Origin: Pelodera strongyloides
Taxonomy: Eukaryota > Nematoda > Chromadorea > Rhabditida > Rhabditidae
NCBI GenBank assembly: GCA_036852015.1
Contig: JAANDG010000006.1
Coordinates: forward strand, 372,001 to 436,000
Direction of reading: 5' to 3'
Length of the DNA stretch: 64,000 bases
Shown piece after piece: positions 25,571 through 36,681 of the stretch. Below the pieces are notes generated by a model, which saw only the letters and a list, made by a program, of their open reading frames with translations, was not told where the DNA came from and made no database searches. The stretch's first letter is position 1. Each line of letters starts with the position of its first letter. The translations under genes and the position numbers were made by a program.

Positions 25571-28500
25571 ATATATATCTATAATATTAAGGCACTGCTA
25601 CGTATTTTCTTTACAAAAACACGAAAAGCAGAAAATCTATGCAAAAAAAAGTTAGTTTAACTAACCAGCGAGTTGTATTCCATACGTCATTTCCCTCATT
25701 TTGTTGCTAGTGCCATTGCTGCAAGAAGACGTAGTTAACTCTTATTTTACATTAAGGACCCATGAATTGTTATTCTACAACCGCTAAATAATTTGGATCT
25801 AGATTAGATTATTTTACAAAAGCTGATTTCGTTCTGTTTTTGCAAGCTATAATACACACTCATAAAACGTTTATGAATCATCTGCGTATTATAGCTTGTG
25901 AACAGAATCCAATACGACACTTGAATGAAGGTATTAAAATAAGCGAATCTGGATGGTGACGGCTTTGCAAAGTGCACTATGAAGTCACGAAATCAAGGTG
26001 CCCTGTCCGAATCCTGCAATCAAAAAAAAATCCGACTTTATGTAATACGATGTCAAAAGGATACTCACCCCCATGCAAACAGAACGACAAATGAACGTTC
26101 GTCGAAAACCACCCCATCAAGTTCGTCCAATGTGCTGAAAATAAAAAATGATAATGTTAAATTATATATAGGAAAAGTAAAAAAAACTCAAATGATTATC
26201 ATACCCTTCAAGATTTATTGACTACTTGCACATTAAAGTACACTGTTGTAACAATAAAATCATACCCTTGCAAATTGTCTTCCTCCGGTAGCGACGACCC
26301 CATATTTTCCACAGTAAATACGAAATCTTCCAGATCTAATGAGGGCTTCGTTGGGGATGCAGATGTGATGTCACCGTACATCCATGCAGCTCCAACAAAA
26401 TTTGCAGTATTATTGAATTGTAGAGCAATGTTCATTGCTATTTCTTTTTGCTTGTCCGTATCGTCCTAAATGAAGGATATTTGTCAAATATGTTGTCAAA
26501 AATTGATCCCGCTTCGCTTTACCGTGAACGATTGAATCCAAAGTTTTCCGACGATTTATACTTCAGTTTACCTAGTGAGTAATACAAGGAATGAGAAAAA
26601 CGTGATTTGGACCGAGAAAGCAAGTGGAAGCACACCTTAATCATGCTTCGTGATAAAGCATTTTTAGAAACTACTAGTTGGTATTTATGCAGAACTTCAA
26701 GGAATGGGTTATTAGGAATTGTGCCTTTTCGAACATTTTTGTTGATACTATAGACTAAATATTCACAATGCTGTAAAGTAAATTAAATCAGAATTGCTCC
26801 CCCTGGTAGCGTTTTCTTAAGTGTGAACTAATATTATTACTCACTAAGGCTTCCTGCGAAAAGTCAATCGCAAAGAACAGTGAACACGTGATAGGTATCG
26901 ATGTTGCCGTCGGTTCAACAGTGTGTTGGGTTTCAAACGATGTAGATGTTCCTGTTTGACTCTCAGTTGACGATGCAGTGCTTGTTGCTTCTGATGGACT
27001 CTCAGTTGACGACGTAGAGCTCGGTGAATCTGATGCACTCTCAGTTGAGGATGCAGTGCTCGGTGTTTCTGTTTGACTCTCAGTTGACAATGCAATGCTT
27101 GTTGCTTCTGATGTACTAGTTGACGATGCATGGCTCGGAGATTCTGATGCACTTTCAGTTGAGGATGCAGTGCTCGGTGTTTCTGATGGACTCTCAGTTG
27201 ACGATGCAGTGCTCGGTGATTCTGATGGGCTCTCAGTTGACGATGCAGTGCTGGGTGTTTCTGATGGACTCTCAGTTGACGATGCAGTGCTGGGTGTTTC
27301 TGATGGACTCTCAGTTGACGATGCAGTGCTGGGTGTTTCTGATGGACTCTCAGTTGACGATGCAGTGCTGGGTGTTTCTGATGGACTCTCAGTTGACGAT
27401 GCAGTGCTGGGTGTTTCTGATGGACTCTCAGTTGACGATGCAGTGCTCGGTGATTCTGATGGACTCTCAGTGGACGATGCAGTGATCGGGATTCTGATGG
27501 CCTCTCAGACTGCTGGCTGATGGGCTCTGAGTTGAGGATGCAGTGCTGGGTGTTTCTGATGGATTCTCAGTTGAGGATGCAGTGCTGGGTGTTTCTGATG
27601 GATTCTCAGTTGAGGATGCAGTGCTGGGTGTTTCTGATGGACTCTCAGTTGATGATGCAGTGCTGGGTGTTTCTGGTGGACTCTTAGTTGACGATGCAGT
27701 GCTTGTTGCTTCCGATGGACTCTCAGTTGACGATGTAGGGCTCGGTGATTCTGATGCACTCTCAGTTGAGGATGCAGTGCTCGGTGTTTCTGTTTGACTC
27801 TCAGTTGACAATGCGGTGCTTGTTGCTTCTGATGGACTAGTTGACGATGCAGGGCTCGGTGATTCTGATGCACTCTCAGTTGAGGATGTAGTGCTCGGTG
27901 TTTCTGATGGACTCTCAGTTGACGATGTAGTGCTCGGTGATTCTGATGGGCTCTCAGTTGACCATGCAGTGCTGGGTGTTTCTGATGGACTCTCGGTTGA
28001 CGACGCAGTGCTGGGTGTTTCTGATGGACTCTCAGTTGACGATGCAGTGCTGGGTGTTTCTGATGGACTCTCGGTTGACGATGCAGTGCTGGGTGTTTCT
28101 GATGGACTCTCAGTTGACGATGCAGTGCTCGGTGCTTCTGATGGACTCTCAGTTGAGGATGCAGTGTTGGGTGTTTCTGATGGACTCTCAGTTGAGAATG
28201 CAGTGCTGGGTGTTTCTGATGGACTCTCAGTTGATGATGCAGTGCTGGGTGATTCTGATGGACTCTCAGTTGACGATGCAGTGCTCGGTGATTCTGATGG
28301 CCCCTCAGTTGACGATGCAGTGCTCGGTGATTCTGTTGTACTCTCAGTTGAGGATGTGGGAGTTTCTGATGGACTCTCGGTTGACGATGCAGTGCTCGGT
28401 GATTCTGATGGACTCTCAGTTGACGATGCAGTGCTCGGCGATTCTGTTGTACTCTCAGTTGAGGATGTGGGAGTTTCTGATGGACTCTCAGTTGACGATG

Positions 28501-31500
28501 CAGTGCTCGGTGATTCTGTTGTACTCTCAGTTGATGATGAGTGCTGGGTGTTTCTGTTTTGCAGTGCTCGGCGATTCTGTTGCTCTCAGTTGAGGATGTG
28601 GGAGTTTCTGATGGACTCTCGGTTGGCGATGCAGTGCTCGGTGATTCTGATGGACTCTCAGTTGACGATGCAGTGCTCGGCGATTCTGTTGTACTCTCAG
28701 TTGAGGATGTGGGAGTTTCTGATGGACTCTCAGTTGACGATGCAGTGCTCGGTGATTCTGATGGACTCTCAGTTGACGATGCAGTGCTCGGTGCTTCTGA
28801 TGGACTCTCAGTTGACGATGTGGGAGTTTCTGATGGACTCTCGGTTGGCGATGCAGTGCTCGGTGATTCTGATGGACTCTCGGTTGACGATGCAGTGCTC
28901 GATTCTGATGCAGTCTGATGTCTCGGTTGACGATTGATTCTGATGGACTCTCAGTTGACGATGCAATTCTGTTGTACTCTCAGTTGACATGGACTCTCGC
29001 GATGCAGTGCTCGGTGATTCTGATGGACTCTCGTTGGCGATGCAGTGCTCGGCGATTCTGTTGTACTCTCAGTTGAGGATGTGGGTGTTTCTGATGGACT
29101 CTCGGTTGACGATGCAGTGTCGGTGATTCTGATGGACTCTCGGTTGACGATGCAGTGCTCGGTGTTTCTGATGGACTCTCAGTTGACGATGCAGTGCTGG
29201 GTGTTTCTGATGGATTCTCAGTTGACGATGCAGTGCTGGGTGTTTCTGATGGATTCTCAGTTGACGATGCAGTGGGGTGATTCTGATGGTCTCTCAGTTG
29301 GCGATGCAGTGCTCGGCGATTCTGATGGACTCTCAGTTGACGATGCAGTGGTCGGTGATTCTGATGGACTCTCAGTTGACGATGCAGTGCTCGATTCTGT
29401 TGTACTCTCAGTTGAGATGCAGTGGTGATTCTGATGTCTCAGGTCGATGCAGTGGTCGGTGATTCTCTCTCAGTTGACGATGCAGTGCTTGGCGATTCTG
29501 CACTTTCAGTTGAGGATGCAGTGGGAGTTTCTGATGGACTCTCTGTTGACGATGCAGTGCTGACTCTCAGTTGACTGATGGACTCTCAGTTGGCAAAGCA
29601 GTGCTCGGTGATTCTGATGGACTCTCAGTTGACGATGCAGTGGTCGGCGATTCTGTTGTACTCTCAGTTGAGGATGTGGGAGTTTCTGATGGACTCTCGG
29701 TTGGCGATGCAGTGCTCGGTGATTCTGATGGACTCTCGGTTGACGATGCAGTGCTCGGTGATTCTGATGGACTCTCAGTTGACGATGCAGTGCTCGGCGA
29801 TTCTGTTGTACTCTCAGTTGAGGATGTGGGAGTTTCTGATGGACTCTCAGTTGACGATGCAGTGGTCGGTGCTTCTGATGGACTCTCAGTTGGCAAAGCA
29901 GTGCTCGGTGCTTCTGATGGACTCTCAGTTGGCAAAGCAGTGCTCGGTGATTCTGATGGCCTCTCAGTTGACGATGCAGTGGTCGTTGATTCTGTTGTAC
30001 TCTCAGTTGAGGATGTGGGAGTTTCTGATGGACTCTCGGTTGGCGATGCAGTGCTCGGTGATTCTGATGGACTCTCGGTTGACGATGCAGTGCTCGGTGA
30101 TTCTGATGGACTCTCAGTTGACGATGCAGTGCTGATTCTGTTGTACTCTCAGTTGAGGATGTGGGAGTTTCTGATGGACTCTCGGTTGGCGATGCAGTGC
30201 TCGGTGATTCTGATGGACTCTCGGTTGACGATGCAGTGCTCGGTGATTCTGATGGACTCTCAGTTGACGATGCAGTGCTCGGCGATTCTGTTGTACTCTC
30301 AGTTGAGGATGCAGTGCTCGGTGTTTCTGATGGACTCTCGGTTGGCGATGCAGTGCTCGGTGATTCTGACGGACTCTCAGTTGACGATGCAGTGCTCGGT
30401 GATTCTGATGGCCTCTCAGTTGACGATGCAGTGGTCGTTGATTCTGACGGATTCTCAGTTGACGATGCAGTGCTCGGTGCTTCTGATGGACTCTCAGTTG
30501 GCAAAGCAGTGCTCGGTGATTCTGACGGACTCTCAGTTGACGATGCAGTGCTCGGTGATTCTGATGGCCTCTCTGTTGACGATGCAGTGGTCGTTGATTC
30601 TGACGGATTCTCAGTTGACGATGCAGTGCTCGGTGCTTCTGATGGACTCTCAGTTGGCAAAGCAGTGCTCGGTGATTCTGATGGCCTCTCAGTTGACGAT
30701 GCAGTGGTCGTTGATTCTGTTGTACTCTCAGTTGAGGATGTGGGAGTTTCTGATGGACTCTCAGTTGACGATGCAGTGGTCGGTGCTTCTGATGGACTCT
30801 CAGTTGGCAAAGCAGTGCTCGGTGCTTCTGATGGACTCTCAGTTGGCAAAGCAGTGCTCGGTGATCTGATTGATGGTTGACGATGTAGGATGCATGATTC
30901 TTCTGATGGAGTTGACGATGGTGGTCGTTGATTCTGACGGATTCTCAGTTGACGATGCAGTGCTCGGTGCTTCTGATGGACTCTCAGTTGGCAAAGCAGT
31001 GCTCGGTGATTCTGATGGCCTCTCAGTTGACGATGCAGTGGTCGTTGATTCTGACGGATTCTCAGTTGACGATGCAGTGCTCGGTGCTTCTGATGGACTC
31101 TCAGTTGGCAATGCAGTGCTCGGTGATTCTCTCAGATGACTCTGACTGGACTCTCAGTTGACGATGCAGTGCTCGGTGATTCTGATGGCCTCTCAGTTGA
31201 CGATGCAGTGGTCGTTGATTCTGACGGATTCTCAGTTGACGATGCAGTGCTCGGTGATTCTGACGGACTCTCAGTTGACGATGCAGTGCTCGGTGATTCT
31301 GATGGCCTCTCAGTTGACGATGCAGTGGTCGTTGATTCTGACGGATTCTCAGTTGACGATGCAGTGCTCGGTGCTTCTGATGGACTCTCAGTTGGCAAAG
31401 CAGTGCTCGGTGATACTGACGGACTCTCAGTTGACGATGCAATGCTCGGTGATTCTGATGGACTCTCAGTGGATGGCACTGCGCTTGTTGAAGACGGCGT

Positions 31501-34500
31501 ACTGGGCGAGGATGGTCCTCCACTTGTTGAAGACGGCGTACTGGGAGAGGACGGCACTGCGCTTGTACTGGGAGAGGATGGCTCTGCACTTGTTGAAGTC
31601 GGCGTGCTAGGCGAAGATGGCACGCTTGTTGAAGACTGCGTACTGGGCGAGGATGGCACTGCGCTTGTTGAAGAGGGCGTACTGGGAGAGGTCGGCACTG
31701 CGCTTGTACTGGGAGAGGATGGCACTGCACTTGTTGAAGTCGGTGTACTGGGAGAGGATGGCACTGCACTTGTTGAAGTCGGCGTACTAGGCGAGGATGA
31801 CACTGCACTTGTTGAAGACAGCGTACTGGGAGAGGACGGCACTGCGCTTGTTGAAGACTGCGTACTGGGAGAGGATGGCACTGCACTTGTTGAAGACGGC
31901 GTTCTGGGAGATGATGACACTGCGCTTGTTGAAGAATGCGTACTGGGAGAGGATGGCACTGCACTTGTACTGGGAGAGGATGGCACTGCACTTGTCGAAG
32001 ACGGCGTTCTGGGAGAGATGGCACTGCGCTTGTTGAAGACGGCGTACTGGGAGAAGACTGCTTGCTGGGAGAGGATGGCACTGCACTTGTTGAAGACGGC
32101 GTTCTGGGAGATGACGGCACTGCGCTTGTTGAAGACGGCGTTCTGGGAGATGACGGCACTGCGCTAGTTGAAGACGGCGTACTGGGAGCGGATGGCACTG
32201 CACTTGTTGAAGACGGCGTACTGGGAGAGGACGGCACTGCGCTGGTTGAAGACTGCGTACTGGGAGAGAATGGCACAGCACTTGTTGAAGACTGCGTACT
32301 GGGCGAGGATGGCACTGCGCTTGTTGAAGACGGCGTGCTGGGAGAGGATGGCACTGCGCTTGTTGAAGACGGCGTACTGGGCGAGGATGGCACTGCGCTT
32401 GTTGAAGACTGCGTACTGGGAGAGGATGGCACTGCGCTTGTTGAAGACGGCGTGATGGGAGAGGACGGCACTGCGCTGGTTGAAGACTGCGTACTGGGAG
32501 AGGATGGCACTGCACTTGTTGAAGACTGCGTACTGGGCGAGGATGGCACTGCGCTTGTTGAAGACGGCGTACTGGGAGAGGACGGCACTGTGCTTGTTGA
32601 AGACTGCGTACTGGGAGAGGATGGCACTGCACTTGTTGAAGAATGCGTACTGGGCGTGGATGGCACTGTGCTTTTTGAAGACTGCGTACTGGGCGAGGGT
32701 GGCACTGCGCTTGTTGAAGAATGCGTACTGGGCGTGGATGGCACTGCGCTTGTTGAAGACTGCGTACTGGGAGAAGATGGCACTGCACTTGTTGAAGAAT
32801 GCGTACTGGGCGAGGATGGCAATGCGCTTGGTGAAGACTGCGTACTGGGAGAGGATGGCGCTGCACTTGTTGAAGACTGCGTACTGGGCGAGGATGGCAC
32901 TGCGCTTGTTGAAGACGGCGTACTGGGAGAAGACGGCACTGCACTTGTTGAAGACTGCGTACTAGGAGAGGATGGCACTGCGCTTGTTGAAGTCTGCGTA
33001 CTGGGAGAGGATGGCACTGCACTTGTTGAAGACTGCGTACTGGGCGAGGATGGCACTGCGTTTGTTGAAGACTGCGTACTGGGAGAGGATGGCACTGCGC
33101 TTGTTGAAGACGGCGTACTGGGCGTGGATGGCACTGTGCTCTTTGAAGACTGCGTACTGGGAGAGGATGGCACTGCACTTGTTGAAGACTGCGTACTGGG
33201 CGAGGATGGCACTGCGCTTGTTGAAGACGGCGTACTGGGAGAGGACGGCACTGTGCTTGTTGAAGACTGCGTACTGGGAGAGGATGGCACTGCACTTGTT
33301 GAAGACTGCGTACTGGGCGAGGATGGCACTGCGCTTGTTGAAGACGGCGTACTGGGAGAGGACGGCACTGCGCTTGTTGAAGACTGCGTACTGGGAGAGG
33401 ATGGCACTGCACTCTGTTGAAGACTGCGTACTGGGCGAGAATGGCACTGCGCTTGTTGAAGACGGCGTACTGGGAGAGGACGGCACTGTGCTTGTTGAAG
33501 ACGGCGTACTGGGAGAGGACGGCACTGCGCTTGTTGAAGACTGTGTACTGGGAGAGGATGGCACTACACTTGTTGAAGATTGCGTACTGGGCGAGGATGG
33601 CACTGCTATTGTTGAAGACTGAGTACTGGGATAGGATGGCACTGCACTTGTTGAAGACTGCGTACTGGGAGAGGATGGCACTGCACTTGTTGAAGACGGC
33701 GTACTGGGAGAGGACGGCACTGCACTTGTTGAAGACGGCGTTCTGGGAGATGATGACACTGCGCTCGTTGAAGACTGTGTACTGGGAGAGGATGGCACTG
33801 CACTTGCTGAAGACTGCGTACTGGGAGAGGATGGCAGTGCACTTGTCGAAGGCCGCGTACTGGGAGAGGACGGCACTGCGCTTGTTGAAGACTGCGTACT
33901 GGGAGAGGATGGCAGTGCGCTTGTTGAATGTGATGTTGTTGGGCTCATTGATGTGGTTGTTGTTGCAGTGATAATATGTGTGATATTTCCTGCAATTTGA
34001 TTCGGCGGTGTGTCACTTCCAATGGTGTGCGTATCGTGCATAGTTCCATTTGGAACTCCGTATTTCTTTAAGATTTGGCTTTGATTGTATTGCCCGGAGA
34101 TGATAACCATGTCAAGTTTTTCCATTCCATCCAGTCTGTCTTCGTAATCGCCCTTCCTGAAAACAAATTGGCGAAGATATTTTTTAAGTACTGAAACCTT
34201 CAACTGAAGATGTTACATAAGATCGTGTAAATTATTGACAATTGCTAAGTAGTTATGGCATAAGTTAATCCAGTAAATACAACTTTAAAATTACGTCACA
34301 TATGCTCTCCAAACAGCCACGCAAAAAATCAATAACTAGTGCACCGTACTGTGATAGGAAAATCTAAATATATGTACTTACACCATTTCGCTACAGGGCA
34401 TAAAATGAATGAGGCTGTCTGCTGGATGATGTTCTTCTTTCAGGTACGATTTGAGAGCTCTAAAAGTCGGGCCAATATGTGTTGAACTATATATATATAT

Positions 34501-35471
34501 ATGTAGTAAGAATATGTAGTAAGAAATATCAATTTGGTTTTGCGATTAGCGTTCTAATTGTATAGTAAGACAGATTTATTGCCACTTTCACAAAAAAAGT
34601 AAAAAAAAAAAAACTCACCCGGATTCATTGCAGTAATGATCCATTACCGCATCTAGCTGATTAACTTGCGATATCGATTCACCAATGGTAAGAACACCTG
34701 TCATAGACACTTTCTCTTCTCCATACGTCAGCAAACGCACATTCATATTCGACCCCTGTTGTTGAAGGTTCTCCAGTGTTTTCTTGATTATGCCCTTTGT
34801 CTGAAACACATTACTTTTGTAAAGGAACATCACATTTGATGAGCGAAAAATGAGCCGAACATATTCGATATTGACCTACATCACTAAGGTAGTAGCATTC
34901 TGGTCCGTTGCTTCGTTTAGTTCTTGATTGTTTTCCATTCAGATACGTGGAAAATGTGATCGTTTCCTTGCTTCCTGTCGGTGACGTTGGCGGATTTGTA
35001 TTGGGGGCTTCTAGATGAGTATTTGTAATATAGTGATTAAAACAGATTACAGTTAATACAAATAAAAATGAATCATGAATAATGCAGCCCTTACCATAAG
35101 GGTACTTCTACCAGATGCAAATGAGACTGTTCCTCGTTTAACGTTTAATCCAACAGCAAACAAAAAAATAAAACAGTAAAAAACAATACGAAGGTCGCCA
35201 TCCATGGCTTGTCAGACTTTATTATTTTTGCTATTCTTGTGTAACTACTGAACACAAACAAGAACAGCCCATATGCGATAAGCATCTCTATCTAGTCGGT
35301 TTTCAGTTTTCCTAAGCAAATGATGATCCTAGTCGGAGCGAAGAATAAAAAGCACAGCTTACCGGTGGGTGTCTTGGTTAAACCAACGGTTAGGCCTACG
35401 GCTAATGCTATTGCCGCTATAGTGGCGCCAATGAAAACCGCTAGTAGAATGAGGTGCCTCTTTGTAGGCAT
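18145..35471 (-). CDS. gene A: membrane-anchored mucin with VWA-like domain array (possibly decaying)
   Basis: Large gene starting at 35471, whose ATG directly follows a TTCAG acceptor. First exons: 35471-35363, 35010-34880, 34800-34619, 34459-34382, then a giant exon 34156-26845 (7,312 nt). Order: a short basic stretch and type II anchor (residues ~8-32, LAVFIGATIAAIALAVGLTV); a Pro-rich linker with furin-like RTKR; a VWA-like domain (LLTYGEE, LIHFMPC, DMVIISGQY, NQSQILKKYG); a mucin stalk of 13-residue Ser/Thr/Pro units; then four VWA-like cassettes. The last coding codons follow CLQ as Asn-stop (18150-18145). Expected to be O-glycosylated and surface-bound or shed after furin cleavage; this role is inference. 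The repeat exon contains at least ten frame breaks and cassette D4 is frameshifted, so the gene may be a pseudogene or misassembled. Gene B is the close paralogue. Confidence 0.7.
18231..19633 (-). other. gene A cassette D5, VWA-like type I (last)
   Basis: Five exons between phase-0 introns: a Thr/Ser linker plus first strand (CSVFFAIDFSNEAL), QKEIAINIALQFNNSANFLG...WMYGD, LDQLDEVLFVEPSFIILFAW, NRTYGIQMN and NDLSNVAVKTYGWDNIDP...KCLQ. The pattern of a hydrophobic strand ending in D-x-S, amphipathic helix, strand, and final helix fits a VWA Rossmann-like fold. All exons are intact. Confidence 0.65.
20017..21063 (-). other. gene A cassette D4, VWA-like type II, frameshifted
   Basis: The type II variant starts with a linker containing RMKR and ITCSLLFALDFSRNGA, then NQTSIAVEIASLVNASAH...QPWTYGD, LSLIDRARLSNQTYVILFAE, YKDVTYGIAMN and SIATKTYAWNSLDTRQVARD. 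In the second exon (about 20,590-20,790) two single-base insertions relative to both gene B paralogues lie near 20,672 and 20,695. They shift the frame after TYGDHL and bring an early stop. The remaining exons are open. Confidence 0.65.
21675..22134. mobile_element. TTAA foldback element in a D3 intron
   Basis: Long inverted arms: GGGATAGGGGTCGTCTCAAA on the left against TTTGAGATGAATCCTT-TTAA on the right, with further matching inner arms (GAGGGAGCTTCC near 21,787 versus GGAAGCTCCTTCC near 22,042). No coding capacity. Its right-hand TTAA also starts the neighbouring element. Confidence 0.7.
22131..22440. mobile_element. partial copy of the 53-kb TTAA element left end
   Basis: Begins TTAA-AGGGACGCAGTCACC and stays recognisably similar, with indels, to the left ~300 bp of the large element at 53,305 (shared CACAGT...CCAAAAAA, GCAGGGTTACGG and GAACACTA...TTCGTC-like blocks). 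The right end was not found, so this is probably a truncated copy. Confidence 0.55.
24040..24865 (+). pseudogene. 5'-truncated LINE (CR1/jockey-like) reverse transcriptase C-terminus
   Basis: The reading frame shows the typical end of a LINE reverse transcriptase: PHKCQALYIGG, then VTEVKDLGFIITDN, HFVCNSARKRMSALFRTL, an in-frame TAA at 24384-24386, then RIQRMFTKRVF, ELLKLDMLENRRKRADARML and stop at 24722. The tail is an ATT-rich repeat (TAATAAATTATTATTATTA), a common LINE 3' end. It lacks the 5' parts (endonuclease, catalytic palm) and carries the internal stop, so it is dead. The clade is only approximate. Confidence 0.75.
24894..25150. mobile_element. short MITE with GGGGTTTGCAAGTATGCC ends
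   Basis: Terminal inverted repeats GGGGTTTGCAAGTATGCC and GGCATACTTGCAAACCCC flank about 220 bp. The flanks ATAAT on both sides look like the target duplication. The element is inserted into the larger foldback element and has no coding capacity. Confidence 0.7.
25495..25583. repeat. AT microsatellite
   Basis: Uninterrupted TA dinucleotides for roughly 75 bp with a short interrupted tail, in an intron of cassette D2. Length is likely polymorphic. Confidence 0.9.
26699..26770. mobile_element. fragment of the 15.5-kb MITE family
   Basis: GGGTTATTAGGAATTGTGCC followed by TTGTTGATACTATAGAC resembles the left terminus of the element at 15,481. Only one end is present, in an intron of cassette D2. 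Confidence 0.4.
26960..31468 (-). repeat. mucin array I: ~115 copies of a 39-bp unit (STESPSETPSTAS)
   Basis: Within the giant exon of gene A. The minus strand codes 13-residue units such as STESPSETPSTAS, with variants (SPSESPSTALPTE, NPSESTTTASSTE) and 33-bp in-frame short units giving SETPTSSTESTTE. Ser/Thr/Pro content implies dense O-glycosylation. Several stretches (around 27,500, 28,540-28,600, 28,900-29,580, 30,130, 30,870-30,930, 31,130) contain scrambled or indel-bearing units that break the frame. Higher-order two- to three-unit periods are visible between 29,570 and 31,460. Confidence 0.9.
31469..33935 (-). repeat. mucin array II: ~63 copies of a different 39-bp unit (SPSTQSSTSAVPS)
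   Basis: Same exon, same 13-residue period, but an unrelated sequence (SPSTQSSTSAVPS, SPSTPSSTSAVPS). The switch from array I at about 31,469 is abrupt and keeps the reading frame (SAVPSTESPSESPS). Single-base changes break the frame at about 33,415 (one extra base) and 32,015 (one missing). Upstream it joins the VWA-like D1 domain through TTTTSMSPTTSHSTSALP. Confidence 0.9.
34156..35471 (-). other. gene A anchor, furin site and D1 start exons
   Basis: Exon 1 encodes MPTKRHLILLAVFIGATIAA and the rest of the anchor. Exon 2 encodes a Pro/Asn linker, then SRTKRSNGPECYYLSD, with the R-T-K-R site just before the folded domain. Exons 3 and 4 carry the amphipathic helix, NVRLLTYGEE and LIHFMPCSEMV. 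Exon junctions and phases equal those of gene B, which confirms the model. Confidence 0.8.
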
Positions 35472-36681
35472 CTGAATATTGAAACGACGCTCGGTAGGAA
35501 CGAATTAAATTTATTCAGAACCAGAAGCCACAATTAAACAATATTCGGGTAACTTAAACATCAGTTATATGACACAAAAGGATAAAAGTTGCAAACTTGT
35601 ATATCGAAGATGTAGGAACAATTTCGTATTTGAATTAATGATGTGAACAATTAACAAACGGTACCGTACGGCTAAAAAAGAATTAAATTGTTGAGCAAAC
35701 GATGAATAACCGGAATGAGACATTCAAATGAAAAGGCGTAGTGGCGCCGTATTGGCATTCTGTGCCAGAAGTTAACCGATAAGAAATAAAGACTAGCATT
35801 CAAATCAATGACTAGCTAAGGCGCTTAGCATGATAAATCGTATAATATCCACCAGAATTACAAGGCAATTTGTAAGTAGACTCACCGAAATAAAATGCGT
35901 TCTACATACTCGCTGATGTTATTTGTTCAAAGTCACGAATGAATCTCACAATGCAACTGTGAGCAAATTTTTGTCTAATAAAATTATACCGACAGCAAAG
36001 AAAAAAACCTGTAAAAACTAAGCGTTACTTGTGACGATGAGGTCTACTTAGAATTTAATTTTAATTATTTATTGTTAGCATTTACAGTGTGTAACTTAAG
36101 TATTCAAAAGAAAGCAAAAACAGTACTCAAACTTCAACTAGAAGAAGAATACCGATGACCTGCAAGTGACGAACGGAACTGGGGTGGTTTGTAAAAAAAA
36201 CTTACATTGTTCTGAATTAAATTCGAACCACGCCCTTGCAGATAACGAAAAATTTCGCTGCCTAACAAAACTGATAAGTTGAGTAAATGAAGCATGAAAC
36301 TAGGCGCATTTCTATGTTATAGGGTGGCTAATTGTAAATTAAAAAATGGGGCTTCGAAAACAATTGACCCAATAGCGAGATCTGAAAAATGGCAATAGTA
36401 TCGATCAAGGAGAGTGGAGGTAAAGAAAACAAAAGAAAACTTCCCGAAACACATGTTGATCCTCCACCCAAATTCCTTTCCACTGTCAGCTTATTAATTG
36501 AGGATCAGTTCGGAATTGCCTGCATCTGAAATTTTAATAAATTTCCAACATTCGATTCGGCAGGCGGTTCAACTGCCTTGCCAATTAGACTTTTCTAGTC
36601 TATTAGATGATATCAGAAATAGACAAGGGAACAATATACAGATAATGGTAGCTGTATCCTTACATTCAACAAGTCGTTTCG
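35472..36681. other. spacer between gene A and gene B
   Basis: About 1.2 kb, AT-rich, between the end of gene B and the ATG of gene A, both on the minus strand. A minus-strand AATAAA at about 36,067 is a candidate poly(A) signal for gene B; the rest presumably contains the gene A promoter or outron. No exon seen. Confidence 0.45.

Larger units (their letters stand above)
23669..26905 (-). other. gene A cassette D2, VWA-like type I (adjacent to mucin)
   Basis: The first strand (ITCSLFFAIDFSQEAL) is the end of the giant mucin exon, donor at 26845/26844. Then come DKQKEIAMNIALQFNNTANF (exon near 26,468-26,270), LDELDGVVFDERSFVVLFAW (~26,130), MREMTYGIQLAG (~25,730) and NDLSNVAVKTYDWSNID...DCTQ (to 23,669). 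The fourth intron is expanded by nested transposons. Confidence 0.65.

Noticed and set aside
25372..25655. Open frames made of alternating Ile-Tyr
   Set aside because: Translation of an AT microsatellite.
31936..33420. Long plus-strand open frame (494 codons, LVEDGVLGEDGTA-type repeats) and similar ones at 27,816-28,937 and 29,571-30,869
   Set aside because: The 39-bp unit is a multiple of three, so every frame without a stop in one unit stays open through the array. The minus frame joins VWA-like exons through proper splice sites and is Ser/Thr/Pro-rich, so the plus frames are antisense shadows.
26960..33935. CRISPR-like array
   Set aside because: Units are contiguous with no unique spacers, lie in a eukaryotic coding exon and encode mucin repeats.
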